Below, piece after piece: positions 37,642-46,372 of a stretch of 64,000 bases of DNA. Numbering within the stretch: position 1 is the stretch's first letter; each line of letters begins with the position of its first letter. This stretch comes from Pirellulaceae bacterium. Lineage in GTDB: Bacteria; Planctomycetota; Planctomycetia; Pirellulales; Pirellulaceae. The stretch covers positions 372,001 through 436,000 of the forward strand of contig JAQWSU010000045.1 of the NCBI GenBank assembly GCA_029243025.1, written 5' to 3'. The translations under genes and the position numbers were made by a program. The notes beneath the pieces were generated by a model. The model was given only the letters and a program-made list of their open reading frames with translations. It did no database searches and was not told the DNA's origin.

Positions 37642-38877
37642 ATGAACAAGCTCGTTTTTGCGTTCACATTTTGCCTCGTCATGTCGACCACCGTTTTGTG
37701 GGCAGATGACCTTCAATCAACTACCAGTAAATGGTTACTGGATGTCCCCAAGCCCAAAGCGGTCGACCCTCCCTCCGACGAAATGATTCAGGCGAGCATT
37801 GATCGTGGCCTGGACTTTTTGATCAGGCATCAAAACGAGAACGGAAGTTGGGGTTCCGCAACCAATACCAAAGGGCTGAACATCTACGCCCCAATCCCAG
37901 GTGCACACCACGCCTTTCGGGCAGCAGTCACCGGACTCTGTCTCTCGGCACTGATCGAATCAGGGGATCGCCGCGTTGAGATCGTCGAAGCGATTGAAAA
38001 AGCAGAACGTTGGAATGAAGAGTGGCTCCCAAAAGTACGCCGAGCCGAGCCGACAGCCATTTACAACGTTTGGGCACATGCTTACGCCATCCGTGGCTTG
38101 GTGGACCTTCATGCCTTTCACAAAGAAAAACCGCGGCGACAAGAACGAATCATCCAGCTGATTCGACAGCAAGCCGACCGCCTCGAGCGATACGAAGGCA
38201 TCGACGGCGGTTGGGGCTACTATGACTTTGGTGCACAAACCCAAAAACCAAACGTCGAACCAACCAGCTTCACAACAGCGACCGTCTTGATCGCCTTGCA
38301 CGAGGCAAAACAATTAGGAGTCGATTTTCCAGAGCGTCAAATCAAGCGAGCCGTCAACAGTTTAATCCGACAGCAAAAGCCAGACTTCAGTTACTACTAT
38401 TCGGACAATGGACCGACGAAGAATCGGCCCATGTGGCTAATCAATCGCCCAGGTGGCAGTCTAGGAAGATCGCAGGCGTGTAATTTGGCATTGAAAATTT
38501 GGGGAAGTGACAAGATCACCGATCAAGTCATCGAGGCTTGGCTTGACCGGTTGTTTTCGCGGAATCTCTGGCTCGACATCGGTCGCAAGCGGCCCATCCC
38601 GCACGAATCGCACTTTCTAGTCGCCGGCTACTTCTTTTATTACGGTCACTTCTATGCCGCGGGCTGCATCGAAATGCTTCCGGAAAAATCACGGCCGCCA
38701 CACAAAGCTCAACTCTCAACAATCATCTTGCGACTTCAAGAAAAAGATGGGAGTTGGTGGGACTACCCCTTCTACAACTATCACCAACAATATGGAACCG
38801 CCATGTCAATCATGACATTGCTGGGTTGCCAAAGTGAACCGCGTCCGGGAGTCGGATTCTCGCTATTCAGCGACTAA
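37642..38877 (+). CDS. Secreted prenyltransferase/squalene-cyclase repeat protein
   Basis: A 411-residue protein with a signal peptide (1-21). Repeats of the alpha/alpha-barrel type are visible: RGLDFLIRHQNENGSWG, NVWAHAYAIRGLVDLH, DGGWGYYDF, FTTATVLIALHEAK, and near the end LQEKDGSWWDYPFYNYHQQYGTAMSIMTLL. The QxxDGSW pattern is that of squalene-hopene cyclase and prenyltransferase repeats. The cyclase DxDD acid motif is not visible, so it is unlikely to be a cyclase. Planctomycetes carry many such secreted proteins of unknown role. It probably shares a transcript with the upstream adaptor. Confidence 0.8.
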   Translation: MNKLVFAFTFCLVMSTTVLWADDLQSTTSKWLLDVPKPKAVDPPSDEMIQASIDRGLDFLIRHQNENGSWGSATNTKGLNIYAPIPGAHHAFRAAVTGLCLSALIESGDRRVEIVEAIEKAERWNEEWLPKVRRAEPTAIYNVWAHAYAIRGLVDLHAFHKEKPRRQERIIQLIRQQADRLERYEGIDGGWGYYDFGAQTQKPNVEPTSFTTATVLIALHEAKQLGVDFPERQIKRAVNSLIRQQKPDFSYYYSDNGPTKNRPMWLINRPGGSLGRSQACNLALKIWGSDKITDQVIEAWLDRLFSRNLWLDIGRKRPIPHESHFLVAGYFFYYGHFYAAGCIEMLPEKSRPPHKAQLSTIILRLQEKDGSWWDYPFYNYHQQYGTAMSIMTLLGCQSEPRPGVGFSLFSD

Positions 38878-38878
38878 A

Positions 38879-39244
38879 TCACCGCAGCGAGTCGTCCTCA
38901 AGGGGATCGGTTTGCAAGAGAATCCCGCGAATCATAAAGGCGAACGTCCCGAACAATGCCGAAGTCAAGATGATCGAAATCGTCAAGCATTGAACAAAGT
39001 AATCTCGCAGCAGCACCAAACCGGGAGGCTGTTCGCTTGCGGGAACGCGACGTTGAACGGGTCCGCCCCCCGCGACAGAATCTGAAATCGCATCTCGAAA
39101 TTCTTGCCATTCGCCCTGGGCAACCGTGTTGGAGTATGTGTCTTCCGTCCAGCGGCGCATCACAAAAAAACCCCACACGACACCGCTAATTAAAAGCATG
39201 TAGAGAACAACTAAGCCGAGATTAACGACCGTGGCTCGATTCAA
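38879..39244 (-). CDS. Small two-helix membrane protein
   Basis: A 121-residue protein with membrane helices at about 7-28 and 84-108, joined by a polar loop containing a Gly/Pro-rich segment. No family recognised. Its stop is one base from the stop of the convergent repeat protein. It lies 44 bases ahead of the M20D hydrolase stop on the same strand and is the distal gene. Confidence 0.6.
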   Translation of the reverse strand: MNRATVVNLGLVVLYMLLISGVVWGFFVMRRWTEDTYSNTVAQGEWQEFRDAISDSVAGGGPVQRRVPASEQPPGLVLLRDYFVQCLTISIILTSALFGTFAFMIRGILLQTDPLEDDSLR

Positions 39245-39288
39245 TTCACTGTTCCTTTGCGATCCTTTGTGGCTTCGGTCGACGCCCG

Positions 39289-40623
39289 TTAACGACTGGC
39301 GTCGACAGCTTGCCCCGACTTCAAAAGTTCTAAGGCTAATTCCGTCGTCGCCGTAATCGCCGTGGCAAGGGTTAACTCCGCATCCGGGTAAAACTTTGAG
39401 GAGTGCAACGAGGGTGGCACTTGGCCCAATTGCTGGTAACGGTCAAGTCGTCGTTGCTCGACCGTCCCCAGCCGAAACATCAAGATCGGGACCCCTTCCC
39501 GACCATACCGGCTGAAATCTTCCCCGCCCATCGACTGCTCCGCCTGCTCGACTCGCTCGGCTCCAAACACTCGCTGAAAAACTATCCCAGCCTGATTCGC
39601 CAGATCCTCATCGTTAAACAAAGCAGGCGTACCTTCGCTGATCTTAATCTCAGGTTCCGGAGCTTTAAACTCCATCGCAACTGTACGCGTCTTGCGTTTA
39701 ATCCCCTCGAGCAACAGCTTGCGTACATGATCAGAGTAGCTGCGAACGGTAATCTGCAAATGGCAATTATCACCAATCACATTGTGCTTCGTTCCCCCGT
39801 GGATTGAGCCCACGGTAATCACCGCCGGTTCCGTAGGGGGCACCTCGCGACTGACAATCGTCTGCAAGGCTAACACGAGTTGCGCCGCTTGGACAATCGG
39901 GTCGACGGTTGTTTGCGGATACGCACCATGCCCTCCCCTGCCCTTCACTGTGATGTCGACGCTGTCGACGTTAGCAAGTGCAAATCCTGCCCGGTAACCC
40001 ACTTTGCCTGCCGCCATGGCTGCATCAACGTGCAGCGCAACCGCAAAGTCCGGACGAGGAAAACGAGTAAACAGGCCATCTTCAAGCATCGCTTTCGCAC
40101 CCGCACCCCGCTCCTCCGCCGGTTGCCCGATAAACATCACTGTGCCACTCCAAACGTTGCGATGCTGAGCCAGGTACTGTGCCACACCAATCAGATTCGT
40201 GAGATGAACATCATGACCGCAGGCATGCATCACACCGACGTCATCACCCGTTTGGTTAACCGCACGAAGCTTGGACGCGTAAACCAATTGTGTTTGTTCG
40301 GTCACGGGCAATCCATCCAAATCCGTTCGCAACATGAGCGTCGGTCCAACACCATTCCGCAGAATCCCCACGACACCATGTCCGCCGACACCCGTCGTGA
40401 CTTGGGCGCCGAGTCGCGTCAACTCCTTCGCCAGTCTTGCGGCCGTCTTTTTTTCCTTGAACGAGAGCTCGGGATTTGCGTGAAAATGGCGGTAAATCTC
40501 CACGAAATCCGGGAGCTGTTTTGCCGTCCATTGCGCCACATCATCCGCAACGAGTGGGGTGGGAATTGCAGTAACCAAAAACAAAGTTATCAAAACGGTA
40601 AAGTTCGATCGTTGACTCGGCAT
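39289..40623 (-). CDS. Secreted M20D amidohydrolase (hippurate/amino-acid acylase type)
   Basis: A 444-residue metallohydrolase. The ATG at 40623 gives a signal peptide (about 1-25, ending PLVADD). The M20D zinc site is visible: RTDLDGLPVTEQ, GVMHACGHDVHLTNLIG, QPAEERGAGAKAML and, at the C-terminus, MGGEDFSRYG. The HPDLF-type start appears as YRHFHANPELSFKEKKTA. Family members cleave N-acyl amino acids or amides such as hippurate. The secreted form suggests extracytoplasmic scavenging. It stands alone on the minus strand, 231 bases before rdgB. Confidence 0.93.
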   Translation of the reverse strand: MPSQRSNFTVLITLFLVTAIPTPLVADDVAQWTAKQLPDFVEIYRHFHANPELSFKEKKTAARLAKELTRLGAQVTTGVGGHGVVGILRNGVGPTLMLRTDLDGLPVTEQTQLVYASKLRAVNQTGDDVGVMHACGHDVHLTNLIGVAQYLAQHRNVWSGTVMFIGQPAEERGAGAKAMLEDGLFTRFPRPDFAVALHVDAAMAAGKVGYRAGFALANVDSVDITVKGRGGHGAYPQTTVDPIVQAAQLVLALQTIVSREVPPTEPAVITVGSIHGGTKHNVIGDNCHLQITVRSYSDHVRKLLLEGIKRKTRTVAMEFKAPEPEIKISEGTPALFNDEDLANQAGIVFQRVFGAERVEQAEQSMGGEDFSRYGREGVPILMFRLGTVEQRRLDRYQQLGQVPPSLHSSKFYPDAELTLATAITATTELALELLKSGQAVDASR

Positions 40624-40854
40624 CAGCTCATTCCCGTCTAGTAAAAAACTAAATTCAAAACGCAACTTTCTCATCAACGTAGCCATTTACAAACCGTGCA
40701 CAGCGGACTATATTTCGTGCCTCATCCTTCATGGTTTCATTTTAGCGGGTGGCGGTTTTTGAGCGCACATCCGCTATTATTTTGCGCTATTATTATCCGC
40801 TCCGTTTTTCGGAGAGCAGGCGGAATCGGCTGGCGAATTTGAGATTTCGCTGGC

Positions 40855-41475
40855 TCAGCCAATGAATTCGGCCCGCAAGAGCTGCACCAACTGCGGCACG
40901 AATTGTCGCATTGCCCGAGCCCGATGACTGAGAACCGATTTAACCGCACTCCCTAGCTGGCCAAATGTGCGGTGATATTCGACCAGTTCGAAGAGCGGGT
41001 CGTAGCCAAATCCCGCATCACCAGCAGGCTGCACGCGAATGCGGCCACGACAGATTTCCTCACACGTCAATCGGATCTGACCGCTCGGATCCGACACAGC
41101 GACGTGACATGTGTAATGGGCCGACCGTCGCTCAAGAGGCACTTCGGCCAATTCGAGTAAGAGTCGATCATTGTTGGATCGATCGGTTGCACTCTCGCCT
41201 GCGAAGCGCGCCGAAAATATGCCGGGAGCACCGTTCAAAGCATTCACAGAAAGACCACTGTCTTCACCAATCACCCACTGCTGGAGATGAACGGCCTGCT
41301 GAGTCGCTTTGAGCGCAGCGTTGGCCTCAAAGGAGTCGCCATCTTCGACCACTTCAATTGAATTGGGGAAATCGGCCAATGTGCTTAAGTGCACGCCACG
41401 CGGCACTAAGAACTCGTGAAGCTCAGCGCCCTTCTTGACGTTATGGGTCCCCAATACGATCGTCGGCTGTGTCAT
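40855..41475 (-). CDS. rdgB: XTP/dITP diphosphatase (HAM1 family)
   Basis: A 206-residue house-cleaning enzyme that hydrolyses non-canonical purine triphosphates. It shows LGTHNVKKGAELHEF (start), VVEDGDSFEANAALKA, IGEDSGLSVNALNGAPGIFSARFAG and GDAGFGYDPLFE, with a SVLSHRARAMRQF tail that binds the base. Length is normal. It is a single minus-strand gene; the 170 bases upstream are free of features. Confidence 0.96.
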   Translation of the reverse strand: MTQPTIVLGTHNVKKGAELHEFLVPRGVHLSTLADFPNSIEVVEDGDSFEANAALKATQQAVHLQQWVIGEDSGLSVNALNGAPGIFSARFAGESATDRSNNDRLLLELAEVPLERRSAHYTCHVAVSDPSGQIRLTCEEICRGRIRVQPAGDAGFGYDPLFELVEYHRTFGQLGSAVKSVLSHRARAMRQFVPQLVQLLRAEFIG

Positions 41476-41647
41476 TGTCCTTGCGTTCTACCCTCCCAAT
41501 ATTTCTGTCTGACTGGGAGCATCGCGGGCAGACTCAGGCGAGAAAAATAGGCTGGCTAGCAAACCAGCAAGACGAAAGTAGGCACACTGGTCTCCCACAA
41601 GTTCAAAAGTGTTATGCCCCCTGGTGCGAGAGACAATTGATACAGAT

Positions 41648-42787
41648 TTAGTGTTTGCGAACATAGTCGGTGGCAATCGATCGCTTCGGTACTTCAACCG
41701 GCCAAGGCTGAACATCAAAGGGGATGCCTTCGATGGCACGTGGTTGCAATCCCGCGAGTGCCTGTCCTGAGTTGCCCACCACCGGTTGATGAACCGGTCC
41801 ATAGGCTTTGATCACTTTCAAAACTTCAGGATTCATTTCTTGCTTTCCATCAGCACGAGGACGCCCGACCCAAGCGAATTCACCAACGGTCACATAACTT
41901 TCGTGAATATCGTGAAACTCGTAGGCCTCGATGCCCTTTTTGCGTAGCAAAGCGGTCAACTTGTTCGCTTGAATTGCCGCCTCTTCTAAGCGACTCTTCA
42001 TCTTCTTGTTGCCTTTTTGAATATCCTGAACCTTACGTTGATCGATGACAACGTTTCCTCGGAAGGTCGCCACACGGACGGTGTAAGGTTGCGAGCAGTC
42101 GAGCAGACTGTGCTTCACGTTCTTATTCATTTTCAGAACAAGACTGTCGATTCCCTTAGGAGCGAAATACTCACGTGGAATTCTTGGATTTGGAACAGCA
42201 AAAGCGCTTCCCATTGGTCCTTTCTTGCGTTTCTCTTCGTTCCGGTTCACCTTTTTGTGAAACTCGCGCAGTTTGGCAAAGCGACGAGTCGTCTGCTCAG
42301 GCCGTTTCGAAAGGCATTCGGGATTTGCCAGTTTGATCTTCTTCAGGGTCTTCTGCAAATCGGGATCACTAACAGACTCGAAGTCGCCGACAAGTACTGC
42401 GTATTCATCTAGCACACCTTCCTTGTCATACTTCATCCGTTTTGGAGAACGATCCGGATTAATACCAATTCCATCCATCTTTTCGGTGAAATCGAAACTT
42501 TTCGCATGCATGTAGGCTGGTATTTTATAGGTTTTGCGCAGCTCCAACACCAATTGCTTCGCTTCTCTGGCAGCTCCGTCCCCAGCAAAGGAAGCAGCAA
42601 AAATCAGCCACGGACCGCTCTTTTCCGAAAGCTGATATTCCTTATTCGGATCTGCTTCGACGCGCCGAAAGGCGATTAGGTGCCAGGGCGGCTTCGCGGC
42701 ACTTGGCCAACAGAGCGTCAGACTAAAAAGCACTGCGAAACAGCAGGACTTGGCGAACCAGGACTTGGCGAACAATGACCTGTGCAT
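41648..42787 (-). CDS. Secreted protein with two SPOR-like segments
   Basis: A 379-residue protein. The ATG at 42787 has GAGGAG upstream. The signal peptide (about 1-31) includes a 15-bp tandem duplication that encodes LFAKSWFAKS. Two regions resemble SPOR domains: about 54-100 (PWLIFAASFAGDGAAREAKQ) and about 231-307 (PYTVRVATFRGN, then KLTALLRKKGIEAYEFHD and YVTVGEFAW). SPOR domains bind denuded peptidoglycan glycan strands in other bacteria. The C-terminus carries a proline-rich stretch. A planctomycete-specific family is likely. Function unproven; the SPOR call is a pattern judgement. Confidence 0.6.
   Translation of the reverse strand: MHRSLFAKSWFAKSCCFAVLFSLTLCWPSAAKPPWHLIAFRRVEADPNKEYQLSEKSGPWLIFAASFAGDGAAREAKQLVLELRKTYKIPAYMHAKSFDFTEKMDGIGINPDRSPKRMKYDKEGVLDEYAVLVGDFESVSDPDLQKTLKKIKLANPECLSKRPEQTTRRFAKLREFHKKVNRNEEKRKKGPMGSAFAVPNPRIPREYFAPKGIDSLVLKMNKNVKHSLLDCSQPYTVRVATFRGNVVIDQRKVQDIQKGNKKMKSRLEEAAIQANKLTALLRKKGIEAYEFHDIHESYVTVGEFAWVGRPRADGKQEMNPEVLKVIKAYGPVHQPVVGNSGQALAGLQPRAIEGIPFDVQPWPVEVPKRSIATDYVRKH
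42745..42774. repeat. 15-bp tandem duplication in a signal peptide
   Basis: Two head-to-tail copies of AGGACTTGGCGAAC plus one variable base lie in the signal-peptide region of the SPOR-like gene and keep the frame. Confidence 0.7.
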
Positions 42788-42915
42788 GCACAAAACTCCT
42801 CGACCTCACCATCGATTGATTCAAGAGCAGAACTTCATCCCCTTCGAACGCGCGGGAGGCGATCAGATGAAAGGTTCCACGGGCGGCGGAGTGTAGCAGG
42901 CGACCAATTCGGCAG

Positions 42916-44214
42916 CTAGACCGTTTTCCCGAGCGTTCCCAAGATGAATTCCTCACTGTTTGACATCGCAAACAGCTCAACTAATTCACCGAACTGGGGA
43001 CGAGAGCCAACGTTTTCAAGTTGAACCGGCGCATATCGGCAGGAGGTACCGACAACCCGATCGCTGTGGCCGGGCAAACTGCCTTCGACCATCACTTGCA
43101 GTTTTTCACCGCAAAGAGTGGAAAAATATTGACTGCGAAGTTCCGCTTCAATGCGAGCCAGTTCGCGACCGCGAGCTGATTTGACAGCTTTTGGCAGTTG
43201 ATCGGGCATCTCTGCTGCTGGCGTGCCGCGTCGCGGACTAAAGGGAAAAATGTGCACCTTGGAAAAGCCGACTTGCCGGACCAGTTCACACGTTTGCTCG
43301 AAATCCTCGTCTGTTTCTCCCGGAAATCCCACAATCACATCCGTCGTCAGTGCCGGTTTATGCAGTTTTTCACGTGCCAGCACACACCGATCGATAAATC
43401 GTTTTGTCCCCCAACGGCGTTTCATCGCTCGGAGAATACGGTCCGAACCGCTTTGCAGACAGACATGCAAATGGGGGCAAATACGATCTGAAAAATCCGA
43501 CATTACTTCCAACAATTCTCGTGTCACTTCGGTCGCTTCGATGCTGGATAGCCGCACTCGAAAATCAGCGGGAAGTTCCATCAAACGACGAAGTAAAGTC
43601 GACAATCTCAACCAATCCTGCTTGGGCTTATTCCAATTCTGATCGACGCCGTAGTGCCCAAGATGAATGCCCGTCAACACGATCTCACGATATCCATTGT
43701 CAGCGAGTCGCCTTGCCTCATCGATAATTTCCTCTAGCGGCCGACTACTCATTTGCGGGCGCACTTTCGGAATGATGCAATAACTGCACCGCAACAAGCA
43801 TCCATCTTGCACTTTGATGTAGGCCCGATGACGATCCCCAAACCGCGAGATCCCATTGGGAATATCAACCACTCCGAATCGCCCGAGCAGATCAGGCAGT
43901 TCCCTCTTGTCAGTAACTACCTCAACAACACCGGGGAGTTGGGCCAGTTCCTCCGGCGCTCGCGTGGCATAGCAACCCATGACGATCAGCCGAGCATCGG
44001 GATTTTGGCGAGCCATTTTACGAATGGCCTGCCGGCTTTTCGAATCGCCCTCGTTAGTCACCGTGCAAGTATTCACAACGCAAAGATCGGCAGCCTCATC
44101 TTGCTTTGCGTCACGAAAGGCGCCCGCATCAACGAGTCCTTGGCGGAGAAATTCGGTTTCGTACTGATTTACTTTGCAGCCCAGAGTCAGGGTACGAAGT
44201 CGGCTTCGGGTCAT
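42916..44214 (-). CDS. mtaB: tRNA t6A methylthiotransferase (MtaB-type)
   Basis: A 432-residue radical SAM enzyme adding methylthio to t6A37 of tRNA. N-terminal UPF0004 cysteines are in TLGCKVNQYE, VNTCTVTNEGDSKSRQ and MGCYATR. The radical SAM site is DGCLLRCSYC (CxxxCxxC). The LTGIHLGHYG and VGFPGETDEDFEQT blocks and a TRAM-like C-terminus follow. The LGCKVNQYE pattern favours MtaB over MiaB. The ATG at 44214 is the family start. Confidence 0.9.
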   Translation of the reverse strand: MTRSRLRTLTLGCKVNQYETEFLRQGLVDAGAFRDAKQDEAADLCVVNTCTVTNEGDSKSRQAIRKMARQNPDARLIVMGCYATRAPEELAQLPGVVEVVTDKRELPDLLGRFGVVDIPNGISRFGDRHRAYIKVQDGCLLRCSYCIIPKVRPQMSSRPLEEIIDEARRLADNGYREIVLTGIHLGHYGVDQNWNKPKQDWLRLSTLLRRLMELPADFRVRLSSIEATEVTRELLEVMSDFSDRICPHLHVCLQSGSDRILRAMKRRWGTKRFIDRCVLAREKLHKPALTTDVIVGFPGETDEDFEQTCELVRQVGFSKVHIFPFSPRRGTPAAEMPDQLPKAVKSARGRELARIEAELRSQYFSTLCGEKLQVMVEGSLPGHSDRVVGTSCRYAPVQLENVGSRPQFGELVELFAMSNSEEFILGTLGKTV

Positions 44215-44430
44215 CGAGAGTGCCTTTGCAGCGGTGGGCGCATCACGATGCAGCTTGCAAGGCGACCGCAGGTCAAAGTATTGGTTACCATTTGATATCG
44301 ATTGACAGGCGATCCACTGCGTTGGCTTGTAGCATGGACCGATTTCAAAAACAGATTGGCCACCCAACTGAAAGATCGGATCACAACCAAGCGGGCGTTT
44401 TGATTTTGACCCTCCTGGGCCAACGCTCGT

Positions 44431-44778
44431 TTAGACTTCCGGTTCAATTGTGGAGGACATTGAACCCTTACAACAGGCAATTCGATCATCCCGTCCAAAA
44501 GCGTGAATTTGATCCCGTTTCAGCTCAGCGTGTTCCATCGTTGTCGTTAGGCAGATGGTTCGACCAGCCGAGTCAACCTGAGAGGCCATTTCGTAACCCC
44601 GTTCGTAGGTATGACCGAACAGCTTCTGCATCATGCGAATGACATAATCGTAGGAATGGTCATCATCGTCCCACAGAATAACGTGATAGCGAGGTTGCTG
44701 CTTGGGTCGACGGTCCTGTCTTTCCTTTTCATCTTCAGCGATATCCTCTTTCGGTTGAACAACAGACACATCTGACAT
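44431..44778 (-). CDS. clpS: ClpS-family protease adaptor
   Basis: A 115-residue adaptor. The C-terminal 75 residues match ClpS: YHVILWDDDDHSYDYVIRMMQKLFGHTYERGYEMASQVDSAGRTICLTTTMEHAELKRDQIHAFGRD. ClpS feeds N-degron substrates to ClpA/C-ClpP. The typical L/VNDD motif here is LWDDDD. The acidic N-terminal 30 residues are longer than in E. coli. The start has GGTGAG upstream. No ClpA or ClpC is adjacent. Confidence 0.88.
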   Translation of the reverse strand: MSDVSVVQPKEDIAEDEKERQDRRPKQQPRYHVILWDDDDHSYDYVIRMMQKLFGHTYERGYEMASQVDSAGRTICLTTTMEHAELKRDQIHAFGRDDRIACCKGSMSSTIEPEV

Positions 44779-44964
44779 AACAATTCTCACCCAACTGGAA
44801 AAATCCGCGAAGCAAACCAACATCCGGGCCTCCCCCAGATGCTCGTTTTCAGTCCGATCATTATATTTGACGCGACCGGCGGGAAAAGTACTATTCCGGC
44901 TTTGATGCAACCGTCTTATGCTGTTTGGTTCCCATTAATCATTGCAATCCCGTGGAATACCGCA

Positions 44965-46365
44965 ATGTCACAGATTGAAAACTACCTAGACGAGCAAAAG
45001 CAGCAGTTTGAAGACGATTTATGCGAGCTTTTGCGGATTCCAAGCGTGAGCACCGACGGCCAACACACGGCCGAAATCCAAGCCGCTGCTCAATATTTGC
45101 TGGCCCAATTCGAGCAAATCGGGCTCAAATCCGAATTAATTGAGACCTCCGGTAATCCGTTGGTTTACGCCGAATCCGAGCCCGTTCCCGGTCGGCCAAC
45201 GGTCCTGGTTTACGGACATTACGATGTTCAACCCCCCGATCCGCTCGAGGAATGGGAAAGCCCTCCCTTCGAACCGACCCGGCGCGATGGCAATATTTAT
45301 GCTCGGGGCGCCACCGATGATAAAGGTCAGCTCCTGACCCATGTCAAAAGCGCCGAAGCTTGGATGAAGACGGTGGGCAAGCTCCCAGTCCAGATCAAGT
45401 ACCTGATCGAAGGCGAGGAAGAAGTTGGCAGCGAGGGACTCAACGAATTCATGCTGCGGCCAGAAACGGTCGCCAAGCTTGCCTGCGATGTTGTGGTCAT
45501 CAGCGACACGAGTCAGTTCAGTCGAGGCCAACCGGCAATCACCTACGGACTGAAAGGTATCGCTTACTTCGAGCTAACGTTGCAGGGTCCCAAACAAGAT
45601 TTGCATTCGGGAACATTTGGTGGTGCTGTCACCAACCCGGCCAACACGCTCTGCAAACTCCTTTCGTCATTGGTTGATGATCAAGGTCGAGTCCTCATTC
45701 CAGGATTTTACGATGATGTTGACCCAATGTCCGAACGCGAGCGAGAACAATTCTCGGCATTACCGTTCAACGAACATTCTTTCATGGAACAAATTGGCGT
45801 CTCTGGCTTAAGCGGCGAGGCGAGCTACTCAACGCTGGAGCGACGTTGGGCACGTCCGACCTTCGATGTCAACGGCCTCACGAGTGGTTACCAAGCCGAA
45901 GGCGCAAAAACCGTTCTGCCAGCAAAGGCTTCGGCCAAGTTCAGTTTCCGATTGGTACCTCATCAGGAAGCTGAGAAAATCGCGACAAGTCTGCGCGAAC
46001 ATCTCGCTGCCCTTTGCCCACCTGGTATCGAAATCGATCTTCACGAAATGCACCACGCGCCTGGGTTCGTCGTGTCTCTTGACAGTCCCTATATCGATGC
46101 GGCTGCCAAAGCTATTGAACAAGGCTTCGGACGCTCCCCCGTTTTCATCCGTGAGGGTGGATCCATTCCGATCGTCACTGAATTTTCAGAGAAGCTCGGA
46201 GTTGATACGCTTTTGCTCGGCTGGGGGCTCGATGACGATAATACTCACAGTCCCAATGAAAAATTCTCGCTTGCCGATTTCCACCGTGGCATTCGCAGCA
46301 GCGCCCACCTGTGGCATGAACTAGGCCGCATTGAAAAAGATTCCAAGCCATCGAAGACAAGTTAG
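44965..46365 (+). CDS. M20-family dipeptidase
   Basis: A 466-residue zinc peptidase related to carnosinase/PepV-type dipeptidases. Metal sites are VYGHYDVQPPDPLEEWESPPFEP (His, Asp), ARGATDDKGQLLTHV, EGEEEVGSEGL and the distal WGLDDDNTHSPNEKF. A lid domain sits in the middle. There is no signal peptide, so it is cytoplasmic. The gene ends seven bases before the serS start, so the pair may be co-transcribed. Confidence 0.93.
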   Translation: MSQIENYLDEQKQQFEDDLCELLRIPSVSTDGQHTAEIQAAAQYLLAQFEQIGLKSELIETSGNPLVYAESEPVPGRPTVLVYGHYDVQPPDPLEEWESPPFEPTRRDGNIYARGATDDKGQLLTHVKSAEAWMKTVGKLPVQIKYLIEGEEEVGSEGLNEFMLRPETVAKLACDVVVISDTSQFSRGQPAITYGLKGIAYFELTLQGPKQDLHSGTFGGAVTNPANTLCKLLSSLVDDQGRVLIPGFYDDVDPMSEREREQFSALPFNEHSFMEQIGVSGLSGEASYSTLERRWARPTFDVNGLTSGYQAEGAKTVLPAKASAKFSFRLVPHQEAEKIATSLREHLAALCPPGIEIDLHEMHHAPGFVVSLDSPYIDAAAKAIEQGFGRSPVFIREGGSIPIVTEFSEKLGVDTLLLGWGLDDDNTHSPNEKFSLADFHRGIRSSAHLWHELGRIEKDSKPSKTS

Positions 46366-46372
46366 GAAAAGC

